Assembly (NCBI GenBank): GCA_963693365.1
Contig: CAVNZM010000013.1
Coordinates: 3,968,001-4,032,000 of the forward strand
Length of the DNA: 64,000 nt
Origin: Amoebidium appalachense
Lineage: Eukaryota > Ichthyosporea
Direction of reading: 5' to 3'
Shown here: positions 50,475 through 59,300 of the stretch, in pieces
Layout: every line of letters begins with the position of its first letter
Numbering within the stretch: position 1 is the stretch's first letter
Notes under the pieces: model-generated
Database searches by the model: none
The model's input: only the letters and a program-made list of their open reading frames with translations
What the model was told of the DNA's origin: nothing
Translations under genes and position numbers: made by a program

Positions 50475-51833
50475 ATGTCGAAGGCGCGCTCCCGTATTCT
50501 CGACGACATGGCTTCACACATCGACTTCTCCGCTGCCATGGCACGACGTGCCTTTCCCCACGGACCCGCACTTCCAACCCCGTCCCGCACATCAGTGGTA
50601 GGCGATGCATCCGCCCGGAGCTCACCCGCCCCGACCCAAGCGTCCCAGGCTCCCTGGCGATACCACTTTGTCAGCGGCGACACACATGGTGGCCCGCTGA
50701 AGATAGAGTTTTCCGCTCCCCGCTCGGTCCACGGTGTTCGCGTCGAGGGCGCACGGGTGCATTCCGTGTACGACGTGTCAGAGGGCTCCAACAGATTGGT
50801 GCTGGGGCTGTCGTTCCTCGACTCGCCAGATGGCCGCCACCCGGGCTCGTGGACACGTTCGACTGGAGACATCTACCTGCCGGTCGGGCACTATACAATC
50901 GGCGCCCTGTGCGCTGAATTGGAGGCCCGTCTAGATCAGGCCATCGCCGATTGCTACAAGCCCTCGTATAACATCGATGACATCGCAGACCTCCTCGACG
51001 TGTTCCCGGATGCAGTCCCGTACTACGCAAAGGTCACACACACGGCCGTCATCAAGGCCGCCGCCGAGCGCAATGGCGAGGCATGGACCCGCCAAGAAGA
51101 CTTCCTCGCAAAGGACAGGTGGGCGCCGCGCACTTCGGGCCCCGCCGATCACCTGGCCCACGAGGTGCTGCAGCTGGCGCAGATACACTATCGGGAGAAC
51201 CCTTGGGCATGGCGAGAGCTGGCAAACGAGCGTGACCCCCACAACCGCTTCAAGTGGCCGTTCCACCACACGCTCTACTCGTTTATGTCCCCGTCGCAGC
51301 TGGCGATTCCCGATCGCCTGGTCATCAGCATCCACCACCACAAGACACTCACACCCGACGTCGTCAAGCACTGGGCCCCATATGCAACTGTCCCTACGTT
51401 CACCCTCGATGTCCCACGCGGCCTTGCGCGCGTCCTGGGTTTCGAGGTCGGCGGCCACGTCAGTCACAGCCTCACCAGCGGGTTGCCCCCGCTTGCAAGG
51501 TACTTCGACGGCCGCGACCACGCCCCCGTGGCCGAAGGCGACCAATAGCTTCCCTGCGCCGCAGACAACATCCAGTGCATCGTCGGGTCCACGCCTCCCC
51601 TGGCGCCTCGGGGCGCGCTGCTGGTCACGGTCATGCACGGCGAGACAAGCCTGCAGGGCCGCATCGTGTCCGCGGGTGTCCACGGCGCCGCCTGCGGCAT
51701 CAGCGAAGACCTACAGGCGTCGCCGCAGCTCGCCACGTCGCTCGAGCACGTCGAGGGGCTGCGCGTGGCCGTCGTGGATGAGATGGGGTACAGGGTCGGC
51801 GGTCGCTTCACCGTCCTAGTTGGGATCAAATAG
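50475..51833 (+). CDS. Penton-like minor capsid protein candidate, interrupted by one in-frame TAG
   Basis: The ATG at 50475 opens 357 codons to a TAG at 51546-51548; the same frame then stays open for 94 more codons to the stop at 51831. Two regions resemble penton-like proteins of polinton-like viruses as I recall them: a middle region with GDIYLPVGHYTIGALCAELE (the short IPxGxYt-then-helix motif) and, near the first stop, DVPRGLARVLGFEVGG (the LxxxLGF motif). The part after the TAG completes the expected C-terminal domain, so the TAG is a nonsense change, a sequencing error or a readthrough site. No intron removes it: the only nearby AG/GT pair is 65 nt and shifts the frame. In the virion this protein would sit at the five-fold vertex. 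Confidence 0.5.
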
Positions 51834-51879
51834 CCGCTCGCGGTCTTGGGGTTGGACGTAATGCTGGCGTCTCACAGTG

Positions 51880-52287
51880 ATGTATCTGGTACTGGTTGTG
51901 TGTGTCCTATGCGCGCTGACGTTTGCTGCAATCGCGGCTCGGCACCAGGCGGCGTCGGTGTGGCGGTCGGTGCGTGCGGCCATGGAAGGTCGTTCACTGC
52001 CCGACCCTGGACCCTACGCGGGCTGCGACGCAATCGCGTGCGGACAGGCGCTGTACGACAAGTACCTCGCCGAGGGCTTCGACGCTGACAGGGAGACCGT
52101 TCCGGACTGCCGCAGCTGTCCCCGGGTCCACATATCGAAGAACAACGGGCTCCGCTACTGGGACGTCAACAAGGGCGAGTGGTTCTCACAGACGCTTCCA
52201 TATCAGGCCTTCGCCGCGAACTTGCGTGGCAGGTGCGCCTGGACTGCCCGCGTGGCATCCGCGCTGCGCCGCGAGCCGCTCAAATAA
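51880..52287 (+). CDS. Virus-like small membrane protein with Cys-rich ectodomain, 135 aa
   Basis: The ATG at 51880 begins MYLVLVVCVLCALTFAAIAA, a clear N-terminal membrane segment or signal. The rest has seven cysteines (AGCDAIACG, PDCRSCPR, GRCAW) and a basic tail. No family was recognised. It follows the penton-like gene by 46 bp and ends with AATAAA overlapping its stop codon (AAATAAAGC at 52285), a compact viral arrangement. Confidence 0.6.
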   Translation: MYLVLVVCVLCALTFAAIAARHQAASVWRSVRAAMEGRSLPDPGPYAGCDAIACGQALYDKYLAEGFDADRETVPDCRSCPRVHISKNNGLRYWDVNKGEWFSQTLPYQAFAANLRGRCAWTARVASALRREPLK

Positions 52288-52318
52288 AGCTTGCCAAACA
52301 GGACTGTGTGCGATTTTC

Positions 52319-53074
52319 ATGTGGGTCTACCAAATGGACTTGCCCCCGTCACAGGTTTTCCCCCGCCGCCCCAGCGTGTCTACGTGGGTGTGGTGCCTGT
52401 GTGCCCTGTTCGTCCTCCTCGTCGTGTACGACGTCAACCGGCCCCGCTTTTACCGCTACATCACCACCCTCAAGTGCAGGCGCCCCTGCGGCATATGCAA
52501 CAGCTGTCCGGTCTGCCCCCCCGAAAAGAAGTGCCCGGATTGCCCCACCTGTCCGACGTGCCCCACCCTGGCCCCCACAAAGTGCCCCACGTGCCCGACC
52601 TGCCCGACCTGCCCCCCCAAGGAGAAGTGCCCCGACTGTCCCACCTGCCCCAACGCCCCCACCGCTGTTGTGAAGAAGGAGGAGCCACCAGCCAGGAGCA
52701 TGGTGGGAAGCGGCAAAAAGATCGTGGGGTCCAGCACATCCAAAGAGGCGATCGTGTCGCCCGACGGTCGGTACCAACTGGTGCAGGAGGGAGATGGAAA
52801 CACAAAAGTCGCCGAACGCGGCAGCAACAAGGTCCTCTGGGCACACAACAAGACCAACAACGGTACCGCGCCCTACTCTCTCGTCATGCAGGAGGACAAC
52901 AATCTGGTGGTGTACGACGCAAAGGGTGCGGTCATATGGGCGTCGAACACCTACCGCAAGGGGAAGCTGGGCACGGCGATCCTGACAATCGAGAACGACG
53001 GTGTCGCCTACGTGCGCGACGCCGACGGAACCGTGCTCTGGCAGTCGGGTCTGCCGGTGTCCGGACCCAATTAG
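52319..53074 (+). CDS. Membrane-anchored bulb-type (B_lectin) lectin with CPxCP repeat stalk
   Basis: The ATG at 52319 gives 251 residues. Residues about 21-40 (STWVWCLCALFVLLVVYDV) form one membrane segment. Residues 51-118 are a stalk of CPDCPTCPTCP-type repeats with Lys-Lys spacers, likely disulphide-linked. Residues 140-245 are a bulb-type mannose-binding lectin fold: GRYQLVQEGDGNTKV, LVMQEDNNLVVYDAKGAVIW and ILTIENDGVAYVRDADGTVL, three QxDxNxVxY-like repeats with the usual W after each. The third repeat lacks the canonical Q and N. A TAG at 53072-53074 ends the frame, but the same frame continues into an apple/PAN-like segment to 53374. Its role as a host-attachment protein is inference. 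Confidence 0.75.
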   Translation: MWVYQMDLPPSQVFPRRPSVSTWVWCLCALFVLLVVYDVNRPRFYRYITTLKCRRPCGICNSCPVCPPEKKCPDCPTCPTCPTLAPTKCPTCPTCPTCPPKEKCPDCPTCPNAPTAVVKKEEPPARSMVGSGKKIVGSSTSKEAIVSPDGRYQLVQEGDGNTKVAERGSNKVLWAHNKTNNGTAPYSLVMQEDNNLVVYDAKGAVIWASNTYRKGKLGTAILTIENDGVAYVRDADGTVLWQSGLPVSGPN

Positions 53075-53374
53075 GTGCAGCGATTGGATGTCGGGCACGC
53101 CGGAAGCGATATTCGGTCGATGAAGGGGTCGGTGGACGAAGTGAAGACCGCGTGCGTCGCAGAACCGAAATGCAAGTCTTTCTACTACTCGACCAAGGAT
53201 AATGTTGGATGGTTCAAGACGGTCGGCGCAGCGGACTCAAACTTAGCTTCGTATCCGGGCAACAGCACATGGTTCCTCACGCGTTGGTTTGGGTTGTATT
53301 GGACGCTCTGGAGAACGTACGTACGTGCACCGTGCTCTGGAAGTCCGCACGATCTTCGGGCTCGGGTAAGATGA
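53075..53374 (+). pseudogene. PAN/apple-like extension in frame with the lectin, behind a TAG
   Basis: Directly after the lectin TAG, in the same frame and without an ATG, are 99 codons. The first 60 have GSDIRSMKGSVDEVKTACVA and then PKCKSFYYSTKDNVGWFK, the spacing of a PAN-type domain with only two of its usual cysteines. Lectin-PAN fusions are common in surface proteins, so the TAG probably split one gene. The remainder after about 53290 has no domain. Confidence 0.5.
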
Positions 53375-53389
53375 CGTAACGACACCTCT

Positions 53390-53510
53390 CGATTGGGTGG
53401 GTGCTCGTGGACGTCCTTGATTGGATGGGCGCTCTTGGGCGGAAATCGCCATTGGGCGATGACGTCATCGTATCCCAAGCGGCAACGGCCATTAAAATGG
53501 CTCCAAGAAT
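53390..53510 (+). promoter_or_regulatory. CCAAT/CRE promoter
   Basis: Inverted CCAAT boxes (ATTGG) at about 53391, 53420 and 53450, directly followed by GCGATGACGTCATCG, a palindrome with TGACGTCA. The next start codon is at 53543. No TATA box is evident. Confidence 0.5.
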
Positions 53511-53542
53511 CGCACCGGGCAAACACGGGAACCGACACAAGA

Positions 53543-54498
53543 ATGGCGCTTATCACCGAGGCACCGTACTTTCTGCTCAAGGAGGAGGTCGACAACCCAG
53601 ACCTCGAAGCCAACATCAGGGCGCACCTGTTCCACCCCACTGTCATGATCGACTTCTCGACCAGGAGCGCCATGGAGGTGATCACCCTGGACATCGTAGC
53701 CCTCTTCTCACGCGATCTGAACCAGTCCATCACCGTCAAGCTGCCCGGGCCCCCGGCCTCCGCCACCTGTGCATAACGAGCGCATGGGACGACCAGTCGG
53801 AGAAGGGCGACCGTCTGATCCAACTCAACAGGTCAGAGCTCTTCGAGGCCGACGCCGCACTGCACCTCGTGGGCTTCGACGCCTGCACGGCGCTCGAGAC
53901 CGTCGATGTCACCTTCTACGGTGACCTGTTCATCGAGGGCGTCATCGCGAACGCCTCTGCCGTCCAGTTGTCCGCGTGCTTCGTCCGCGGTCGCATCTCA
54001 AACTGCAAGACCGTGCGCATCACACACGTCGACACCGACCTGCCCAGCGACAACGAGGACACCTACACCGACCCCGCGCCCCCCGTGCTCTTCATCCGCG
54101 CAGTCCAGCGCCTGACCATGACGAACCACTTCACCCCGTGGCGCGCCTACGACATGGAGACCCTGGTCGCTGTCCGCGCAGTATGGACCGCGTCGTTCAT
54201 GCGCGCTATCCGCACCCTGTGCAGGCTGCGCCACCTGTGCATCGTCTGGATCGTTGCAAGTCCTTACCACCCGCGCGTCCGCGGCATGTGCCTTCCCGAA
54301 CACCCCTCCTTCCTAGTCATGGAGGGCTTTGCAAGCGTCTCCTTGGACACGGAGTGCGCGCCTCGTCCGCGCCTCATCACCCCCATCACGTCCGATCCCG
54401 TCGTCGTCGAGCTCGCCGGCGAGAAGTGGAGGGTCGGTGAAACGGCCCAGTTCTACGAGGTCGCACACGGCCTGTTTGCACGCGCGCCGCAGGCTTGA
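53543..54498 (+). pseudogene. Virus-like ORF with one-base frameshift
   Basis: The ATG at 53543 gives 77 codons before a stop at 53774. From about 53750 another frame (one base earlier) is open to 54498, with strongly biased, well-formed codons. The break falls in the C-rich run CCCGGGCCCCCGG at about 53744-53757, so a one-base loss or assembly error is likely. The protein, about 318 residues, has no family I recognise. LRHLCI occurs twice, near 53752 and 54232, and the long middle has LRR-like hydrophobic spacing (LHLVGFDACTALETVDVTF). Confidence 0.55.
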
Positions 54499-54613
54499 CC
54501 ACACACGCACACACACCATGTACATTTAACTACACACACGCGGGGCTGGCCCCCGCCTTCACAACACACAAACTCAATAAACGTCTGTTTGTATTTTTAT
54601 TGGTGCCACACGT

Positions 54614-54904
54614 ATGGCGTATCGCTGGGAATACAAGCTCAAGGAGGAGCCAGGCAAGGCCCCCGTCATCCAGGCCACGGTTGTCCCCACAGAGGAAACG
54701 CAACGCCACACCGAGCGCGAGAAGCAGCGCTACGCCAGGGAGCTCGCGGACAAGGGCTACATCGACCTGCCCGACGAGCTCGCGCGGAAGTGCGGGTTCA
54801 AGCACTGGGTGCCCAAGAACCAGGCCATGACCGCGATTGTCATGCAAAGGATGTTAGAACCCGATGACGAGCCGGAGCCGCCCATGGAAAATAAAGAGAA
54901 CTAG
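54614..54904 (+). CDS. Virus-like ORF, charged, 96 aa
   Basis: The ATG at 54614 follows an AATAAA at 54576 that probably ends the previous transcript. The protein is very charged, with a helical centre (REKQRYARELADKGYIDLPD) and an acidic tail ending PPMENKEN. The stop codon overlaps AATAAAG, so the mRNA would end almost at the stop. Unknown family; its size and charge fit a small DNA- or core-associated protein, but this is a guess. Confidence 0.6.
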   Translation: MAYRWEYKLKEEPGKAPVIQATVVPTEETQRHTEREKQRYARELADKGYIDLPDELARKCGFKHWVPKNQAMTAIVMQRMLEPDDEPEPPMENKEN

Positions 54905-54934
54905 GCAGCGCGACAGATCAGGGGGGATGTTGTG

Positions 54935-55075
54935 GCTTTGATTGGTGCAAGGTCTTTGGATGTGACTTCTGATTTCCGATTGGTGGATCTTGTGTTTGCT
55001 CTTTAATTGGTTCTTGATTGGTTGACGGGTGTGATCTGATTGGCTTGATGCTTGCGCGACATCCGGTATAAAAGC
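54935..55075 (+). promoter_or_regulatory. Five inverted CCAAT boxes plus TATA
   Basis: ATTGG occurs at about 54945, 54979, 55007, 55017 and 55039, and TATAAAAG at 55067-55074. The start codon at 55136 follows 60 bp later. It is the clearest promoter of the block and implies NF-Y-type activation of a TATA promoter. Confidence 0.75.
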
Positions 55076-55135
55076 TTACCACACAAGAACAGGCCACCAG
55101 TTCGCATTTCCAATTTCACATGAACATTCTGTGTT

Positions 55136-56007
55136 ATGAAAATGCCGGTGCGCATGGAACTGACCCGCATCGCCACGGAGGACGAGCTCACGAGGTACCT
55201 AGACCGCAAATTTGAATGCGTTGCAGAATCCACGGGCGATGGCCGGGATTGGTCGTGCCTAATTGAGTCGAGATGGGACCACGCACACAGGGTGGCTATT
55301 CCCATTCTGTCAAACGGACAGATCAGTGTCCAGAGTGTTGGTGTAAATGGCATGACTCGTTATGAGCGCGACGAACGTTCCATGCGCGGCTACATCAAAC
55401 TGTACAAGCCCGGACACCCCGTTACCGACCCGACCCTCAGCGAATACTACTATGAATTCGACACCACGCTCAGCGACAGCGAGGCCGGCATGGGGTATGG
55501 TTACAGATGTGAACGACGGCCCCCCGTATACGCCACCAAGCCGACCAGAGACGGATGGGTTTTCTGGAACGTTTTTGGGGATCCCAACTTGGATGAAGTC
55601 GATGGTGTGGCGCCTGCCATCTCCAGGAAACCTACTGGGTCATGCCCAGCCTCCTGTTTGAGAACGTCGTATGCACTACCCCATCCCCTGCCGCGCCTCC
55701 GTCCACCCTGCAAGAGGGTGCCTACCGCGTCGGGATCGAGCACGGTGCCCCCGTTTCGATGGCCCCCGGCGCTGTGGCCGCTCAAGACTTCACCACCGCG
55801 CTTGACGACTGGGCCTCCGAGTGGCTCGACCCGTTCTTTGAGCGGGTCAACGTCCAGGTCGAGAACGCGGGTCTGCCGCTAAGGGACGCCGTGTTGGACA
55901 CCGTCCACGCCCGCAACCGCACAACCGAGTTCTTCGGCCTGCCTCGCAGCCTGCGTAGAAGACCGACACCGTGGAACAACTCAGGCCATGTAGGACACGC
56001 ACTTTGA
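55136..56007 (+). pseudogene. Virus-like ORF with one-base frameshift, about 290 aa
   Basis: From the ATG at 55136 the first frame is sound through about 55610 (YYYEFDTTLSDSEAGMGYGY, GWVFWNVFGDPNLDE). The frame one base earlier then continues from about 55620 to 56007 (TYWVMPSLLFENVVCTTP, TEFFGLPRSLRRR). The first frame runs on as Pro/Arg-rich nonsense, so a one-base indel at about 55600-55625 is the best reading. Function unknown. Two AATAAA words (56071 and 56149) follow. Confidence 0.6.
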
Positions 56008-56205
56008 AGACGGCTTGCCGTGGATTTGTCCTCCGCGGACAGGCCCGCTTGGGGTCTTGTGGGTTTCGTCCTAATAAATGCAGGTGACTGGTCACCGGTG
56101 GCACTGTATCCGCTATTTTTGGAGGAATGTCATTTGTATATTGATAAACAATAAAACCCAGTGATCGTTGGTCAGTCGTGTCAATTTAATCTTTTTCCTT
56201 GTGAA

Positions 56206-56553
56206 ATGGACGTGGAAGTGTACAACCCAGGGTGTTATTGGTACGTGGGAGATCGCGGGCGGTTAGACAACATGCTGCGCAGCGCGCGTGCTCACTCTGG
56301 GACTGTGGTTCTTTCCGCGACGAGTGATTTGATTACACAAGTATGTGGAGTGGATCAAAAAAGCCGCTTTGTTGTGAACGCGTTGGCGAGCAGCCTGTCG
56401 ATTCCAGATATATGTTGGAATGTCGGTGAACTCGTCGGTGTTTTGACAAAAACACAGTCTCGTGTACCGGAAGTCGTGGTGATTGCCAAGCGAGAGCCCT
56501 GGTGGGATCCACCTTTCAAAGGGGTGGGTCGTTTCAAGTTGATACGGGTGTAG
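56206..56553 (+). CDS. Virus-like ORF, unknown, 115 aa
   Basis: An uninterrupted frame from the ATG at 56206. It begins MDVEVYNPGCYWYVGDRGRL and ends with a hydrophobic-basic C-terminus (PPFKGVGRFKLIRV). It is shorter and less GC-rich than its neighbours. No family recognised. AATAAA lies at 56819, beyond an unrelated open stretch. Confidence 0.5.
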   Translation: MDVEVYNPGCYWYVGDRGRLDNMLRSARAHSGTVVLSATSDLITQVCGVDQKSRFVVNALASSLSIPDICWNVGELVGVLTKTQSRVPEVVVIAKREPWWDPPFKGVGRFKLIRV

Positions 56554-56889
56554 CACCTGAAAGTATTTTCTGTGCGGTTTCCGTCTCGGTGAATTGTGTG
56601 GATGTGGTGTATGTATATGCAAGCATTAGTGGCAACAGTATCCACAGCCAGCGAATCATGAAGTTGTCGCATAATGGGTCCAGTATTGGGTGGGACCCGG
56701 TTTTTTGCTTCAGTGATCTGTTTATTCTATGAACGTCACATGATATCAGCGTCAACCAGAACAGGACGAATGAGATGGCGGACGCGACTACCCAAGGCCA
56801 CATTGTGCACTTGTACCAATAAAAAGAGGAAGCCTGTGTCTGTCGCGCGATACGACCCTTCACAGCACCGCCTGGGCCTTTTTTTTCGA

Positions 56890-57395
56890 TCCGTATCTAA
56901 ATTAGATCTGGTTGGTCCGCCCGGTTTGACCGCTGATCTAATTGGTCCGCCCGGTTTGACCTCTGATCTGATTAGTCCGCCCGGTTTGACCGTTGATCTA
57001 ATTGGTTTGTGTGTTTTGACCGTTGATCTGATTGGTCCATCCGGTTTGACCGTTGATCTGATTGGTTCGCGTGGTTTGACCGCTGATCTGATTGGTCCCG
57101 AACGCCGCGGTAATCACCATAATGGGAAGCATGTGTGGTGGCGTGCTTTTTGCGTGGTTTGGTTGGTTGTTCACTCGGCGAACTTTATTTTTTTTTTTTT
57201 TGCAAAGCGAAACGCGAGGCCACTTGATTGGCCAGACGAAATAATCACTCCAAAAAACGTGAAAGGCGAGCCCTTTAATTGGCCAAGCGAAATTAAAGCA
57301 TTGTTTTAATTGGCTATGTTTCTGCTGAGTTGAACCCTACGTGATGCGCATTGGTTCGTTTTGGTGGTTGCGCTAATGCAGATGTTTATAAGGAC
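56890..57395 (+). promoter_or_regulatory. CCAAT minisatellite promoter region
   Basis: Seven units of 28 bp (GATCTGATTGGTCCGCCCGG plus TTTGACCG) at 56905-57100. Four more ATTGG words follow between 57225 and 57355, and TTTATAAGG at 57385. It lies upstream of the long ORF at 57827. Confidence 0.7.
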
Positions 57396-57404
57396 TCTTC
57401 GCGT

Positions 57405-57745
57405 CGCAGAAGCCTTCTGTTTTCCATCGTGAACGAGCCGTGTTGTAAGCGTCCTTTTTTAGAAGGGACTTTTTTTCTGTTTTCCATCGTGAACGAGCCG
57501 TGTTGTAAGCGTCCTTTTTTAGAAGAGACTTTTTTTTCTGTTTTCCATCGTGAACGAGCCGTGTTTTAAGCGTCCTTTTTTTAAAAGAGATTTTTTTTTC
57601 TGTTTTCCATCGTGAACGAGCCGTGTTGTAAGCGTCCTTTTTTAGAAGAGACTTTTTTTTCTGTTTTCCATCGTGAACGAGCCGTGTTTTAAGCGTCCTT
57701 TTTTTAGAAGAGATTTTTTTTTCTGTTTTCCATCGTCTACGAACC
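57405..57745 (+). repeat. About 60-bp tandem repeat, six copies
   Basis: Units of TTCTGTTTTCCATCGTGAAC, then GAGCCGTGTTGTAAGCGTCC, then a T-rich AGAAGAGACTTTTTTT stretch. The copies differ mainly in the T run. They lie between the promoter and the ATG at 57827, so they could form a repeated 5' leader. The minus-strand Lys-rich frame across them is an artefact. Confidence 0.9.
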
Positions 57746-57826
57746 GTGACATGTAGCGACACAAAATTTCGGTGTTTGATTGTGTTTTTAAGCCCGTTTG
57801 GAATCGTTCGTGTTAACGGGTTCACA

Positions 57827-58837
57827 ATGGCTTCTATTCGCTATGCTCGTGTCTCCGGGACTTTTCGGGTTATTATTGATTTCTTTGACGCACTGGAAAC
57901 AAGACCCTCCCACAAGCGTGACCCGAGCATGCAAAGCCACATGCGGGTTTCCCTGCCTTCCCTTGCCAGATTGTGGCGTCACGCACAGGTCCTCGCGGTG
58001 ACTAACGAAACTGTCGTCGATTCGATTGACGAATATGATTTTTTGTTGGATAAGTTGCTCGACGTTTGTGCACACCTCACCCTCGACACCTCTGGTATAG
58101 CAACAATTGGTGTTCGTGACTTCCGGTTGTGTTTGAAAAAAATCGATGCCGATTCTATTTTTTCTCCCGACGTCGAAGTACATCGCTCCTACAAAGCTGA
58201 TTGGGATGACGTTGTTGGCAAATGCATCGCGTTCATGACATATCGTGACAGTGCTCTATACGACCAAGACCCGTGGCCTGTGACCGATGAAGACAAGAAG
58301 GTTTTCAGTTGTGTGTTGGCCGAGTATTCGTATTTGTATGCCCTTACCTCCGCCGTGAATGCCCAGAAGAAGGACGAGATTGGGGCCCTTTCTCGTCAGA
58401 TTAAAGTGCTACAGGCACAGAAATCCAAACTCACAAGCGACGTGTACAACAACGAACAGCGTCTGAAGCGATATCACAACGTCGAGCCGAAAGAGTGTCA
58501 TTTTGGTTGTGGTCTGCCTCGCCGACGCGGTTCTGGCGACTCCGTCAAACGACGTAAGAGTAGTTGTGACGATTTGGGTGGTGATGGTGGTGGTGATGCT
58601 CTTGCTTTGTATGTGGAGATGGAGTCTTTGGAGGAACATGTGCGTTTGGAACGTGTGCGTACATTGGCCTATTGCGAGTCAGGTGATGAGAGTGAAAGTG
58701 AAAGCGAAAGTGAAAGTGAAAATAGTGGTGATGACGACAATGGTGTATCTCTGGTTGTGTACCATAACACATCTCGTCCCTCTCTCCTTTTCCGTCCAAA
58801 TATGAATGTACAATCCGATCATACCGAGGATGAATGA
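57827..58837 (+). CDS. Virus-like ORF with coiled coil and acidic Ser/Glu tail, 336 aa
   Basis: I take the ATG at 57827 (GTTCACAATGGC context) rather than the earlier one at 57746, which lies in the repeat edge. Residues 1-180 look globular. Residues 180-230 (KKDEIGALSRQIKVLQAQKS) form a probable coiled coil. A Cys/His group follows (ECHFGCGLPRRR) with a basic KRRKSS patch that may be a nuclear signal. The last 60 residues are a highly acidic GDESESESESESEN run and a Ser/Pro-rich end. No family recognised. The architecture resembles a DNA-binding or regulatory protein; this is inference. Confidence 0.6.
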   Translation: MASIRYARVSGTFRVIIDFFDALETRPSHKRDPSMQSHMRVSLPSLARLWRHAQVLAVTNETVVDSIDEYDFLLDKLLDVCAHLTLDTSGIATIGVRDFRLCLKKIDADSIFSPDVEVHRSYKADWDDVVGKCIAFMTYRDSALYDQDPWPVTDEDKKVFSCVLAEYSYLYALTSAVNAQKKDEIGALSRQIKVLQAQKSKLTSDVYNNEQRLKRYHNVEPKECHFGCGLPRRRGSGDSVKRRKSSCDDLGGDGGGDALALYVEMESLEEHVRLERVRTLAYCESGDESESESESESENSGDDDNGVSLVVYHNTSRPSLLFRPNMNVQSDHTEDE

Positions 58838-58979
58838 CCTGTATATAGAAAAAACCGACACTCACCTTTTGGAATTTATATGCTCGAATTTAGATCATTG
58901 ATGCTGATCAGAATATGTGGATTGGGAATTGTTATACCCGTATTGTATGCTAAAATTAACCCCCGTGAAGTATATACAG

Positions 58980-59300
58980 ATCCCTGTTTTTGGAAACCCC
59001 CCCCCCCCCCCCCCGCGCCCCCGGCCCCCCTGCCTCGCATGTCACGTGCCCCCTGCCTCGCGTGCCTCACGTGCCTCGCGTGCCTCACGTGCCTCACGTG
59101 CCCCCCCCTGCCTCACCTGCCTCACGTGCCTCACGTGCCCCCCCCTGCCTCACCTGCCTCACGTGCCTCACGTGCCCCCCCCTGCCTCACCTGCCTCACG
59201 TGCCTCACGTGCCCCCCCCCTGCCTCACCTGCCCCCCCTGCCTCACCTGCCCCCCCCTGCCTCACGTGCCTCACCTGCCCCCCCCCTGCCCGGGTCAAGA
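58980..59300 (+). repeat. GCCTCACGTGCCTCACCTGCC array
   Basis: After a C tract at 58997-59014, about 20 units of CCTCACGTG or CCTCACCTG plus C-rich spacers. Each is an E-box (CACGTG or CACCTG). The Cys/Pro/Leu frames across it are repeat translations. Confidence 0.85.

Larger units (their letters stand above)
47700..58880. mobile_element. Virus-like gene block (candidate endogenous polinton-like or related DNA virus)
   Basis: Twelve compact, apparently unspliced ORFs with short gaps replace the intron-rich, microsatellite-filled host style at 47.7 kb and end near 58.9 kb. Nearly every gene or gene pair is followed by AATAAA, and promoters combine ATTGG arrays with TATAAA. One ORF resembles the penton-like minor capsid protein of polinton-like viruses; another is a membrane-anchored lectin. 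At least four ORFs carry a stop or a frameshift, as expected of an old insertion. I see no polymerase, integrase, protease, packaging ATPase or recognisable double-jelly-roll major capsid protein, so the class is uncertain and the copy may be partial. Confidence 0.55.

Noticed and set aside
51500-51564. Small intron removing the TAG in the penton-like gene
   Set aside because: The AG/GT pair spans 65 nt and shifts the frame, and a continuous frame across the TAG completes the domain better.
50977-51819. Arg/Ser/Pro-rich ORFs in other frames of the penton-like gene
   Set aside because: GC-rich shadow frames of the real coding frame.
56674-57309. Plus-strand 211-residue ORF
   Set aside because: It translates the CCAAT minisatellite (repeated Leu-Ile-Gly-Pro-Pro-Gly) and a T tract; the segment looks like a promoter.
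57373-57825. Minus-strand Lys-rich ORF of 150 residues
   Set aside because: It is the antisense of the 60-bp tandem repeat and contains no domain.
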